64,000 nucleotides of DNA, from the NCBI GenBank assembly GCA_001414325.1, contig LLKB01000001.1, forward strand, positions 997,699 through 1,061,698. The letters run 5' to 3'. Origin of the DNA: Butyribacter intestini (GTDB taxonomy: Bacteria > Bacillota > Clostridia > Lachnospirales > Lachnospiraceae). Positions 1 through 8,224 of this stretch are shown here, one piece after another; position 1 is the stretch's first letter, and every line of letters begins with the position of its first letter. Below the pieces are notes generated by a model. That model saw nothing but the letters and a program-made list of their open reading frames with translations. It had not been told where the DNA came from and did no database searches. Both the position numbers and the translations under genes were made by a program.

Positions 1-2221
1 TATAATACTTGCCTTCAACCTCTACCGGTTCTTTCCAGTTTGTATTTGTAAGATAACCTCCATGATTCTGAATAGTTACATTAAACAAGAATAAAGGCTT
101 ACTCTTATCACGCTTGTTATAAAGTTCTATCAACTTTTTATAACTTTCTTTATCACTGATATAGCGTATATACTCAGGGTTTTTAAAGTCATCTATAGAT
201 ATGAACTTGTCAAACTTCATACTGTTGTAGGTCGCTATTCTGTTCCAGTTCTTAGCACTACTTGGATGTATCGCATCACAATCATATCCGAGAGTCTTTA
301 AATACTGTGAAATCGAATATGTTGAGTCGTGCATAAATTGCTGATAAACATTACATCCACTTGGGAAAAATTTCATTGTATTTCCCGTCATGGCTTCAAA
401 TTCAGAATTACTTGTACCAGCTCCAAAAACAGATACATAATCAAGACCTGATATAGTATTATCTTTCATGCTGTGTATAAACTCTAATGGATCTCTGTTA
501 TAATTAACTTTTCCTATTTTTGAAAAATCCGCAAGACTCTCATTCATTATATAGATAATGTTAGGCTTTTTGCCATTAAGAGTCGTATTGGTCTTAAAGT
601 CACTGTTTGAGATAACCTTTCTCGATGAAGTCTCCTCTACCGATGTAATATTATCTTTTTTTGTTTCAGCTATTATCTTTTTTGCCTTTTCCTGTGAATA
701 TCCGGCAGGTTTTGAAACCTTAAGATAATGCAGGTTTATAAAATAATTCATGTAAAATCCGTTTTTCTGGCATGAACCCACTTTATTCCAGACATCATCA
801 GTAATCTTACACGCCTCAAGAATAGGAGTATTATACATTATACCTATCAAAATCATTCCGGCAAAAACGGGAACAGCTCTTCTTATTATATTAATCTTAA
901 GAGTTTCTTTCGGCTGTTTTTTAATTGCTATCCTGAAAACAAACAAATTCCATATAAAGAATGCCGGAACTATTATAAACTGTGCCGGTGATAAGCTGAA
1001 TGTATAATGGTCAGCAACCTCTGTTGCAGTCGCCACGCCAAGTATATCAGCCGGTAAAAAAGGTGTTCCTCGTACATTCATAATAAACAGGTTTGCAAGA
1101 CCGATAGGGAACATCACAAAGTTAAGTATGAGCATTGAAAGTGATGCCCTGCGGCATATACCATATATCAGAAGCTCGATTGAAAACAGTAACAGCCATG
1201 TAAACGGCCACACACCCGGACGCATAAGTTCAAGCGAACCGTTCATTGACTCAAGCATTAAAAATACGATAAGCGGATTTAAGACAAATGCCGCTTTTCG
1301 TACAATGACAATAAATTTTTTGTGTGCAAGACACCATTTTGCAATGCCTTTAACACTAACTGTATGTTTTTTGCCATACTCCTGTTTTTTATTATGCTTT
1401 TTAATATATGCCTTTTTCTTCTTATCATTTTCCTTGTCAAACATTGCCTTTTTAGAATATTTAATCTTGGCATCCTGACTTTTAGTTTTGTCATTTTTCT
1501 GCTCACCGTTCCCGGCTGTATTTTCACGCTGTTTTTTCTTTTTAAGTTCTCTTAAATATCTCTTTCTGTAAACAGCAGCCATATCTGATATATGTTCGAA
1601 ACATAATACAAACAATATCAATATTTCAATCAACATAACAATCAGCGGGTACACCTGCCTGAAACGGTATGTATAACGGATGTTAAGTGATTTTGCATGT
1701 GTCTGCATTTTAAGTGTTGACATATAAGTATTTGGATTAGTACGATTTGTCGTATTCAATGTAGGAATTGCCGCATATGAATTTTCCTTAGAACTGCAAG
1801 TTATTCTTATACAGCAGGTAACACCCTTAGGAATCGTAACTGTATTATCCATCTTTATCGGATAGTCCTGATTTGCCTTAATCTTATCAACTGAAATATC
1901 TGTATTATATACAATATTATTATTTCCATCTGTCATCTGGATATGAAGTGTATCCCCAACATCATTTCTCTCAAATGAACCAAAACTTAAAACAAAACGT
2001 GAAAGCACAACCTTTCTGTTAAATGAAAATTTCTGCCTTATTATCTCTTCGTTGTCAATAATTCCTATAACGGCACTGTTTGTATTACCAGCCTCAGTAG
2101 TAACTGACTGTTCTGACATAAGAGAACCGGTAAGAAATACCTGTATGCTCAATATAATTATAAGAAGTATTGCAAATACCACCACTCTTTTTTTGTTAAA
2201 TCTAAAATATCTATATAACAT
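1..2221 (-). CDS. LtaS-like membrane sulfatase/phosphotransferase, C-terminus cut by window edge
   Basis: The reading frame is open from an ATG at 2221 to base 1, giving about 740 residues without a stop, so the 3' end lies outside the window. Seen: a membrane segment at about residues 13-32, a probable extracytoplasmic beta-rich stretch to about 185, a second membrane segment at about 188-210, a very lysine-rich cytoplasmic stretch (about 215-300), several more hydrophobic segments to about 500, then a sulfatase-type domain starting near 550 with KPNIIYIMNESL and a GAGTSNSEFEAMTG motif whose Thr matches the nucleophile position of LtaS-like enzymes. Family knowledge: such proteins move phosphoglycerol or phosphoethanolamine groups onto surface polymers or glycolipids. 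The lysine-rich insert and extra N-terminal domain are longer than in classical LtaS. The substrate cannot be told. The family call is firm, the reaction is not. Confidence 0.8.
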   Translation of the reverse strand, partial: MLYRYFRFNKKRVVVFAILLIIILSIQVFLTGSLMSEQSVTTEAGNTNSAVIGIIDNEEIIRQKFSFNRKVVLSRFVLSFGSFERNDVGDTLHIQMTDGNNNIVYNTDISVDKIKANQDYPIKMDNTVTIPKGVTCCIRITCSSKENSYAAIPTLNTTNRTNPNTYMSTLKMQTHAKSLNIRYTYRFRQVYPLIVMLIEILILFVLCFEHISDMAAVYRKRYLRELKKKKQRENTAGNGEQKNDKTKSQDAKIKYSKKAMFDKENDKKKKAYIKKHNKKQEYGKKHTVSVKGIAKWCLAHKKFIVIVRKAAFVLNPLIVFLMLESMNGSLELMRPGVWPFTWLLLFSIELLIYGICRRASLSMLILNFVMFPIGLANLFIMNVRGTPFLPADILGVATATEVADHYTFSLSPAQFIIVPAFFIWNLFVFRIAIKKQPKETLKINIIRRAVPVFAGMILIGIMYNTPILEACKITDDVWNKVGSCQKNGFYMNYFINLHYLKVSKPAGYSQEKAKKIIAETKKDNITSVEETSSRKVISNSDFKTNTTLNGKKPNIIYIMNESLADFSKIGKVNYNRDPLEFIHSMKDNTISGLDYVSVFGAGTSNSEFEAMTGNTMKFFPSGCNVYQQFMHDSTYSISQYLKTLGYDCDAIHPSSAKNWNRIATYNSMKFDKFISIDDFKNPEYIRYISDKESYKKLIELYNKRDKSKPLFLFNVTIQNHGGYLTNTNWKEPVEVEGKYY

Positions 2222-2470
2222 CTTACAAACCTTCCAATTTTTTTTGATTTAAAATAATGCACCAAAATATTTCTGCCTTAAATATCTGAATTTAAAGAGT
2301 CAATATGCACCAGCTACTATAATAACTGTATTCTGCCGTTTTTGTCAATGTGTGAACCTTACATGTTTTTTACAAAATTCTTAATTTTTGACATCTGTTT
2401 TCCAACAAACTATTTTGACATACCTTCTCAAAAATATTTTACAGATATTTTTAATGCCGCTCACGGTATT
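2222..2470. other. intergenic region without recognised features
   Basis: This AT-rich gap between the YhfC-type gene and the sulfatase-like gene should hold the sulfatase promoter, but I see no convincing -35/-10 pair and no coding stretch with a ribosome binding site. Confidence 0.4.
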
Positions 2471-3319
2471 TCATCCGAGTTTCTTTCCTGCAATATCAAA
2501 ATCTTTTTCTTTGCTTACAGTTTTCTTTTTCGGCAGACTCTTATATACATTGTAAGCAAAAATGCATACCACGATAGAATATGCTATTGAAAACAGTTCA
2601 GAACCGAGTCTCGGACACACATCCCTCTGGTAAAGTGCCGCCGGTATATTTCCCAACGTATGTAATACTATCGCAATAGCGATATAACGGTTGTTATTAA
2701 CTTCCCTGACGGCTTTAAACACAAGGACAGACAGTGCTACCTGCAAAAACATTATGAAAAATCTCTGTCCACCTGCAAGCAGGCTTTCACTAAGAGTCAT
2801 ATCCTTTATTGCATTTATAAGTTCCGTCATTGCGGTCTTTGAAGCCTTGTCAGGCAATGTATTTATGACTGTGTCAATTTTATTTTGATTTATAAGCTGA
2901 GCATAGGCATAGTATTGAAGCTGTGTAATACCAAGTGCTATTATACACTCAATACCTCCATGTCCAAGACCATATGATATAGCTGTCTCATTATCGTCTG
3001 TGTGTTTAGTAAGGAAAAACTTAAAAGCGACAAATCTTCCCGCCTCCTCAAAAACTGCTGCCATCAGACTTACATATAATGCATAAGCAATGGCATTTCC
3101 GGTTATAAACTCCGAAATTGGATTTTTAGTATGTAGAAATATCATATTAGGAACAGACTCAAAACAGAAAGTAAACAAAAGAAATACTCCCATGCCCACA
3201 AATGACGGAACTATACTTTTTTTAGTCCTTACTTTCCATGCCAGAATAAAGACGAACGGTATCACAAAACCGAGAACCGCCATCTGCATTATCAAATTAA
3301 CCATACCACTAGAAATCAT
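2471..3319 (-). CDS. YhfC-family putative intramembrane metalloprotease
   Basis: The 282-residue protein is almost entirely hydrophobic, with about seven to eight membrane segments. The segment near residues 88-120 carries the pattern EEAGRF...HGGIECI, the paired acidic/His motifs that define the YhfC family of glutamic-type or CAAX-like intramembrane peptidases. An ATG with a GAGGTGA site seven bases upstream fixes the start. A terminator-like hairpin sits about 25 bases upstream of the start, so expression may be attenuated or the gene may be monocistronic. Its substrate is unknown; related Bacillus proteins are uncharacterised. The family is well supported, peptidase activity is inferred from family membership only. 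Confidence 0.75.
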   Translation of the reverse strand: MISSGMVNLIMQMAVLGFVIPFVFILAWKVRTKKSIVPSFVGMGVFLLFTFCFESVPNMIFLHTKNPISEFITGNAIAYALYVSLMAAVFEEAGRFVAFKFFLTKHTDDNETAISYGLGHGGIECIIALGITQLQYYAYAQLINQNKIDTVINTLPDKASKTAMTELINAIKDMTLSESLLAGGQRFFIMFLQVALSVLVFKAVREVNNNRYIAIAIVLHTLGNIPAALYQRDVCPRLGSELFSIAYSIVVCIFAYNVYKSLPKKKTVSKEKDFDIAGKKLG

Positions 3320-3341
3320 AATTCACCTCATATTTTTTATT

Positions 3342-3372
3342 AAAAAGCAAAACGCTGGTTTTGCTCTTTTTT
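3342..3372. terminator. CTGGTTTTGC hairpin, copy 1
   Basis: A perfect GCAAAAC/GTTTTGC stem is flanked by A-rich and T-rich runs, so it could act in either direction. It repeats almost base for base at 3437-3464. It stands directly upstream of the minus-strand YhfC-type gene. Confidence 0.5.
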
Positions 3373-3411
3373 ATTGTATAAGAAAATGCTCGTAAAGTTG
3401 TGTGACGCCAA

Positions 3412-3434
3412 CAAGAATTGCAAAGCAATTCTTG
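3412..3434. repeat. perfect 10-bp stem hairpin
   Basis: CAAGAATTGC, an AAA loop, then GCAATTCTTG form a perfect stem between the two CTGGTTTTGC hairpins. No gene of its own is visible; it appears to be part of a compact repeated intergenic element. Confidence 0.5.
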
Positions 3435-3436
3435 GA

Positions 3437-3464
3437 GAGCAAAACGCTGGTTTTGCTCTTTTTT
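3437..3464. terminator. CTGGTTTTGC hairpin, copy 2
   Basis: Second copy of the GCAAAAC/GTTTTGC stem followed on the plus strand by a six-T run. It abuts the stop codon of the decayed minus-strand fragment at 3463. Further partial copies are at 6958-6979 and, inverted, at 13142-13162. Confidence 0.5.
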
Positions 3465-3651
3465 ATTTGAACGGATATATATGGTTCTTTTCCATATAAT
3501 CTACCGATTCAGCCAAATCTTTATACCCTCTGACTTCAACAAGAACAGATGGGGTAATATCTGAACTTTTACACCAGTCATCATAAACAGACCAGTTAAA
3601 TTTACCACTTCTTACAGGTAAATGCAAATCCTGGTCTGCATACCTTTTTCA
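3463..3651 (-). pseudogene. C-terminal remnant, possibly of a sugar phosphate isomerase/epimerase
   Basis: A minus-strand frame of about 62 codons ends at a TAA at 3463-3465 and is preceded by an in-frame TGA, with no ATG and no ribosome binding site. It encodes DLHLPVRSGKFNWSVYDDW followed by a stretch ending LVEVRGYKDLAESVDYMEK. The H-L-P...G...W then VEV...ESVDYM layout resembles the C-terminal end of xylose-isomerase-like TIM-barrel proteins (sugar phosphate isomerase/epimerase). It is read as the tail of a gene whose front has been deleted. The coding look is fair; the family call is weak. Confidence 0.4.
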
Positions 3652-3723
3652 AACGAATATAAACATTTTAAAAATATTTAGTCTTATATCTGACTGTTAT
3701 TTTTATAATAGAATTTATCATTT

Positions 3724-4959
3724 TTACAGCAGCTTAAAAATATTATCAAGTGAAAATCTTGGATTTCTCTGCATAAGGCTGTCCCACTGTTCCATATTTT
3801 CATCGGAGTTTTCGACCTCCCTCACAAACCAATGGGCATATTCAACCTTGTCCTCCATTGTAAGAGTCTTATCATTTTCAAGCCAGCACATAAACCACAA
3901 TTCCTTTATGATAAGCGTGTTGACAACAGCCATCTTTATCTTGGCAAGAAGTGCTCCGTCATAAGCTGACTGACAGCAGTAAACATATGTGAAATAAAAA
4001 AGTAACTGCTCTATCTCAATATCATCCGTGACTGCTTCAAATTCTTTATATGACTCAAGATATTCCTTGTTATCCATCTGCTGCCTTATATTGAGGACAC
4101 TCTGAAGATACGGAATCCATGTAGGTTTTAATGCTTCCATAGTACAAAGCGTAAATATCATATCGCTGAGTATTTTTTTCTTATCCTCCTCGTCATCTAA
4201 CATAAACCAGTCAGACTCCTCGCTCTTTTCGATATTTTTGCACATTTTTTCAAATGCATCTGACTTTTTATAATATTTTAATATTTTTTCAATATCCCCT
4301 AATTCCTCATCAGTAAAACTATTTTTCTTTGCAAACAGCTTATCTAAAAATCCGGTATTTTTATTCCTTAAACTTTTTGCTCTTATGCGTCTTTCTATAT
4401 CATGTGATATTCCGAGAGAGAGAGCCATCCTCTGTGAAATTGTAAGTTCTCTGTCCTGCTGTAATTTCAAAAGATTGTCTCTTGTTTTAAGTAAAACATC
4501 AAAAAGTTCATAGTCAAATTTCTTGTCTTTATCGCCCGGCTCATCAGTGTCTTCATAAATTATCCGTACCGGCTTTTTTCTCTCCAGAAGCTGTCTGCAC
4601 GCTATCGGACAGGTTATCGCAAGTGAACGCTCTCTCACATCAGGATATACCTCTTCATGACGCGGATGCGTATAACAAGTCTCACAAAGGTAATCCTCAC
4701 CAAGCTTAGCAACAATGTCGCAGAGATTGTCCTCGTTTAAAAATTCGCATCTGTTTTCCTCACCGTGTGGACATATATCTCCGGTCTTTTGGTCTATCTT
4801 CTCTGCCATACGCTTTCCCAGTTCACCGGTAACATGTTTATACTTTCTAAGTGTTTTTTTGTCAACGGTAATCTGCCATATATGACAACAACTGTCTGAA
4901 CAGGCTTTTCCTCCAATACAGACAAAATCTTTAAAATAATCAGGATAATAGTAACGCAT
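3724..4959 (-). CDS. fliB: FliB-like flagellin lysine N-methylase family protein
   Basis: The 411-residue protein starts MRYYYPDYF and has a cysteine cluster in its first 125 residues: C-G-G-K-A-C-S-D-S-C-C-H, then C..H, C, C, and CETCYTHPR, followed by CPIAC. This is the CxxCxxCC (YkgJ/FliB) metal-binding pattern of proteins annotated as flagellin lysine-N-methylase. Known for the family: Salmonella FliB methylates lysines of flagellin, probably using an iron-sulfur cluster. The remaining 280 residues are alpha-helical and poorly conserved. It lies two bases downstream of the Nudix gene and is very probably co-transcribed with it. No flagellar gene is in the window, so the true protein target here is open. 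Confidence 0.75.
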   Translation of the reverse strand: MRYYYPDYFKDFVCIGGKACSDSCCHIWQITVDKKTLRKYKHVTGELGKRMAEKIDQKTGDICPHGEENRCEFLNEDNLCDIVAKLGEDYLCETCYTHPRHEEVYPDVRERSLAITCPIACRQLLERKKPVRIIYEDTDEPGDKDKKFDYELFDVLLKTRDNLLKLQQDRELTISQRMALSLGISHDIERRIRAKSLRNKNTGFLDKLFAKKNSFTDEELGDIEKILKYYKKSDAFEKMCKNIEKSEESDWFMLDDEEDKKKILSDMIFTLCTMEALKPTWIPYLQSVLNIRQQMDNKEYLESYKEFEAVTDDIEIEQLLFYFTYVYCCQSAYDGALLAKIKMAVVNTLIIKELWFMCWLENDKTLTMEDKVEYAHWFVREVENSDENMEQWDSLMQRNPRFSLDNIFKLL

Positions 4960-4961
4960 AT

Positions 4962-5474
4962 CTACTCAAAAGCCTCCTTAATGCTGTCATAATGTAAAAA
5001 TATTCCCTCATTTGCAAATTCTTTAATTTTATTTACATCGGTTATCATAAAATCTTTTGTCTCTGCATCCTGAAGTTTTATATCTGAATCAGTAAAATCC
5101 ATTTCAAATCTGTAAACATCTACAAAATAATTATCACCCTCCGACGGATTTTCCCTGTGGTATGAGAATAAAAAGCCGCCTTTGGCACCGTTTACATCAA
5201 GCCCCGTTTCCTCAAGGATTTCTCTCTTTATTGCATCCTCTGAGTCCTCTCCTGCCATAGCTGCTCCGCCTGATATTTCCCACCAGCCCGGTGCCCATGC
5301 CTTATCCATTGCACGCTTTGTTATAAGAAACTTTCCGTCAGGTCTTTTTATGACACCGAGAACCGTAAGATGGTATTCTCCATCCTCAAGAGACCAGTCA
5401 TTTCTTTTCATCGTGCGTCCGGTTCTTTTCTTATCTTTATCATAAATATCCCACATTTCAACTTTTTCACTCAT
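4962..5474 (-). CDS. Nudix hydrolase
   Basis: A 170-residue protein with a complete Nudix box at about residues 70-92: G-G-A-A-M, then E, then REILEETGLDV, matching GX5EX7REUXEEXGU. The opening MWDIYDKDKKRTGRT is typical of the Nudix subgroup related to isopentenyl-diphosphate isomerase-like and YfcD-like enzymes. It should hydrolyse a nucleoside diphosphate linked to some group X, with Mg2+ or Mn2+ bound by the box glutamates. The start ATG is the first good one after the intergenic region; the FliB-like gene follows after two bases. Substrate not predictable. Confidence 0.85.
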   Translation of the reverse strand: MSEKVEMWDIYDKDKKRTGRTMKRNDWSLEDGEYHLTVLGVIKRPDGKFLITKRAMDKAWAPGWWEISGGAAMAGEDSEDAIKREILEETGLDVNGAKGGFLFSYHRENPSEGDNYFVDVYRFEMDFTDSDIKLQDAETKDFMITDVNKIKEFANEGIFLHYDSIKEAFE

Positions 5475-5672
5475 TATCCGTATCCTCCGGTTATTTTAAT
5501 TTTATGCCGGTTAATGTTAAATCACCGGCTATTTTTCCATCAGCTTTGGCAGATGTTTTAAACATTATCAATATTAACCCTAAAAACAGGGTTTATAGCA
5601 TTACAAATCTGTGGTATAATAGTTCTTAAATTTACAGATATTATACAGCTTTGTAAAATAATCAAACTTACC

Positions 5673-5714
5673 AATCATGAGAAATTTATACATTATTCAT
5701 ATTTTCTCATGATT
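5673..5714. promoter_or_regulatory. perfect inverted repeat, possible operator
   Basis: AATCATGAGAAA and its exact complement TTTCTCATGATT are separated by 18 bases. There is no following T-run, so a binding site or processed RNA structure is more likely than a terminator. It lies about 155 bases upstream of the CbiT-like start. Confidence 0.4.
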
Positions 5715-5779
5715 ACATGATGATGTTTAGGCAGCCACCAGATATAGGTCTGTACATAAACATGCATTGCTATCTACTT

Positions 5780-5808
5780 TTGACCCTAACATCATATGAT
5801 TATACTAT
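5780..5808 (+). promoter_or_regulatory. putative sigma-A promoter of the CbiT-like gene
   Basis: TTGACC at 5780-5785 and TACTAT at 5803-5808 are 17 bases apart; TATACT at 5801 with a 15-base spacer is the alternative. The start codon follows about 60 bases later behind a GAGGTGAA site. Confidence 0.4.
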
Positions 5809-5869
5809 AAAATTGTCACAAATTAAATATCAATTTTCAAATTAAATATCAATGAGGTGAATTTAAGGT

Positions 5870-6790
5870 ATGGATAATAACACTTTTTCAAATGAAACGA
5901 TTCTTGCATGGCTTAACTTTTTTTCAAACGGTACACTTATCGACCTTGAACATGTAAAAATTCTTGATATTACAAGAAAAAATAAAAATGTTGTTCCAAC
6001 AGTCGAAGCCCACAGGACAACACTCGTCTTTACAAAGGCTGGCGATTATGATATATTTTATCGTCTTTGGAACGCAGGACTAGGTGATTGTGAGGTATGG
6101 TTTAACGAAGGCAATGTCCCCATTGGCAAAATCTATCACAAAAAGGTTTCCGATATGATAAACCGTGGCATAAATGCATCAGCAGGTATGCTGATAATCA
6201 ATAAAGCCGCAAGAAATACGGCAAAGATAGGACTTTCAAATGAGCTTTTCCAAAAAGGCTCTATACATTATGTAGGAAGTGAGATACGTTCTATCATTCT
6301 AAATAAAATGACTATAGCACCACAGGATAATATCTGTGTTATAAGTGGAGAGAGTATCGCCATAGAAGCAGCTATGCTCGCATCTGAGGGCAATGTTACA
6401 GCCGTTGAGTACAGCAGTGCAGACAGAAACACTCTTGAGGACAATATCGAACACTTCTGTCTGCACAATATAAATATTGTCGACCATGTCGATGAGAAAA
6501 CCATGAAAGACTGTCCCGTACCGGATGTTATTTTTATGGTAGCATCTGCAAGCATGGATCAGGAACTCGATTATTTTATAAGGGTAAATCCAAAAGTCCG
6601 TATAGTAATCTATACACTTGATTTTACAGTGGCAGCAGGTATAAAAAATACTTTAGAACCCTTTGGCATAATAAATCCTGAGATAATACAGGTAAGTGTA
6701 TCAACCTTAGAAAGTAATAATATGTTCAAGCAGCAGCCGGCACCGTGGATAATATCAGCAAAAGTAGAGAGATTTCTGCATATTGTATAA
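5870..6790 (+). CDS. orphan CbiT/CbiE-like (cobalt-precorrin methyltransferase-related) protein
   Basis: The 306-residue protein lines up in outline with CbiE-CbiT fusions. From about residue 120 it reads GLSNELFQKG...SEIRSIILNKM...DNICVISGESIAIEAAMLA, the CbiT layout GIPDEEF..T..EVRA..L.KL...D..WDIGAGTGS..IEAA, and continues with an E-x(5)-R..LEDNI.HF stretch and an NP-x-VRIVI strand. The canonical acidic-G-x-G-x-G SAM loop is degenerate (ISGESIAIEAA), so methyltransferase activity is doubtful. No other cobalamin gene is nearby and the N-terminal half has lost the usual CbiE motifs. It stands alone on the plus strand with its own promoter and terminator. Membership of the SAM-methyltransferase fold is likely; function is unknown. 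Confidence 0.55.
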   Translation: MDNNTFSNETILAWLNFFSNGTLIDLEHVKILDITRKNKNVVPTVEAHRTTLVFTKAGDYDIFYRLWNAGLGDCEVWFNEGNVPIGKIYHKKVSDMINRGINASAGMLIINKAARNTAKIGLSNELFQKGSIHYVGSEIRSIILNKMTIAPQDNICVISGESIAIEAAMLASEGNVTAVEYSSADRNTLEDNIEHFCLHNINIVDHVDEKTMKDCPVPDVIFMVASASMDQELDYFIRVNPKVRIVIYTLDFTVAAGIKNTLEPFGIINPEIIQVSVSTLESNNMFKQQPAPWIISAKVERFLHIV

Positions 6791-6895
6791 TACATAATAT
6801 ATATAAATATTTTCACTATGTTTGATATAAAAATTTTGTATTTAACTGATACCGCAGAATACTATCTTGCCTAATACTTTATATATGGCAGGCAA

Positions 6896-6941
6896 AAAGA
6901 GATAGAAAAGCAATATTATACTATGTTTTTCTATCTCTTTA
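6896..6941. terminator. bidirectional hairpin terminator
   Basis: AAAGAGATAGAAAA pairs with TTTTCTATCTCTTT around a short AT-rich loop. It lies between the convergent CbiT-like gene (plus) and the YqeG-type gene (minus) and has A/T runs on both sides, as expected for a shared terminator. Confidence 0.65.
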
Positions 6942-7000
6942 TATTTTTGTATGTTAAGCTGGTTTTGCTCTTTTTTATTAAGCCTTAAACAGTTATTATG

Positions 7001-7510
7001 CTAAGCCTGAGCCTTTCTTTTTGTCTTATTGTATTCGCCCAGTACTATCTTTTCTAACTTGCGTTTAAGCACTATCTGAATTTCTTCATGCTTTGCTATC
7101 GGTTTTACAAGTATTGAATGAATACCTGCTTTATTTGCCCCCCAGATGTCTGTAAAAATCTGGTCGCCTATAAAAAGAGTATTTTCACGGTTTGTTCCCA
7201 TAATCTCCATACCCTTTTCATAGCCTGCTTTTGATGGCTTTCCGGCTTTATATACATACTCAGACTCTAATGCATCAGCAAGCGGCTTCACCCTATAGTC
7301 CTTGTTATTTGATATGATACATGTTTTAAAACCCATCTCCTTGAGATTTTCAAACAACTCGATAGCAGGAAGCGTAACCGGCTGGTCATGCTCCACCAGA
7401 GTATTGTCAACATCAAAGAGTATTCCTCGATAACCCTTATCATAAAAACCCTCATAGTCTATTTGGTACGCCGAGTCATAATCCTCACTGGGATATAAAT
7501 TTTGAAACAT
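7001..7510 (-). CDS. YqeG-family HAD superfamily (IIIA) phosphatase
   Basis: The protein has the HAD motif I FDVDNTLVEHD near its start, motif II IISNN at about 60, the conserved lysine in KAGKPSKAG, and motif III IGDQIFTDIWGANKAG. This order and its roughly 170-residue length are those of YqeG, a HAD-IIIA phosphatase widespread in Firmicutes. The start was set at the second ATG (7510), six bases behind GAGGA; the ATG at 7522 overlaps that ribosome binding site. The leader upstream carries a repeated hairpin (7547-7573) shared with the Fur-family gene. The physiological substrate is not known. Confidence 0.85.
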   Translation of the reverse strand: MFQNLYPSEDYDSAYQIDYEGFYDKGYRGILFDVDNTLVEHDQPVTLPAIELFENLKEMGFKTCIISNNKDYRVKPLADALESEYVYKAGKPSKAGYEKGMEIMGTNRENTLFIGDQIFTDIWGANKAGIHSILVKPIAKHEEIQIVLKRKLEKIVLGEYNKTKRKAQA

Positions 7511-7546
7511 TTTATTCCTCATTTCTGCACATATTTTTTAATCAAG

Positions 7547-7573
7547 TTTGTGTCAAGTGTGCACAGACACAAA
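7547..7573. repeat. GTGTC/GACAC leader hairpin, copy 1
   Basis: TTTGTGTC, an 11-base loop and GACACAAA form a hairpin about 35-60 bases upstream of the YqeG-type start. The same stem, a near-identical loop and the flanking GTGTGAAAAAT and CATTTCTGCACA motifs recur at 24670-24696 upstream of the Fur-family gene. Confidence 0.55.
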
Positions 7574-7623
7574 TCTTTGGTGTGAAAAATTTAAACAATA
7601 ATAACTATGGGTATTTTAGATGA

Positions 7624-8088
7624 TTATAACTGTTTTGTCAAATTTGCCATTTCAATAGCACTAAGTGCACAGTCATAGCCTTTGTTTCCTGCCTTTGTTC
7701 CGGCTCTCTCTATCGCCTGCTCAATATTGTCTGTTGTGACAACACCGAAAAGTACCGGTATCCCTGATTCAAGTGATACACTTGCAATTCCCTTTGCAGC
7801 TTCATTGCACACAAGGTCATAGTGGCTTGTTGCACCTCTTATAACAGCACCAAGACATATAACGGCATCATATTTTCCTGACATAGCCATTTTCTTAGCA
7901 ATAACAGGAATTTCAAAAGCTCCCGGTACCCATGCAAATGTGATATTGTCATCCTCAACACCGTGACGCACAAGACCGTCTCTTGCACCTGAGATAAGTT
8001 TGGAAACGATAAATTCATTAAATCTCGCTCCAATAATACCAACTTTCATTCCTTCTGCTGCAACTAAATTTCCCTCTAATGTTCTCAT
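7624..8088 (-). CDS. ribH: 6,7-dimethyl-8-ribityllumazine synthase
   Basis: Condenses 5-amino-6-ribitylaminouracil with 3,4-dihydroxy-2-butanone 4-phosphate to the lumazine precursor of riboflavin. The 154-residue length is standard. Visible motifs: GARFNEFI near residue 20, [10 protein letters not shown] at about 53, [14 protein letters not shown] with the catalytic histidine near residue 87, and [20 protein letters not shown] at about 110. It is the last gene of the riboflavin operon and is read behind ribBA with a 136-base gap. It depends on the FMN riboswitch upstream of ribD. Confidence 0.97.
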   Translation of the reverse strand: MRTLEGNLVAAEGMKVGIIGARFNEFIVSKLISGARDGLVRHGVEDDNITFAWVPGAFEIPVIAKKMAMSGKYDAVICLGAVIRGATSHYDLVCNEAAKGIASVSLESGIPVLFGVVTTDNIEQAIERAGTKAGNKGYDCALSAIEMANLTKQL

Positions 8089-8224
8089 AATTTTTATCTC
8101 CTTATCTTTAATTTTTATAATAGATGATTAAGTGATTGCGAAACTATTTATATGCTATGTTAATTATGCAAATATCTAAATTTCTATAATTAATTATTTT
8201 CTTAGCGAAATGATAATACTTATA

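Larger units (their letters stand above)
5475..5869. other. 395-bp divergent intergenic region
   Basis: This gap separates the minus-strand Nudix gene from the plus-strand CbiT-like gene. It contains a perfect 12-bp inverted repeat (5673-5684 and 5703-5714), a possible TTGACC/TACTAT promoter at 5780-5808, and two direct copies of AAATTAAATATCAA close to the plus-strand start. No further coding region was seen. Confidence 0.5.
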
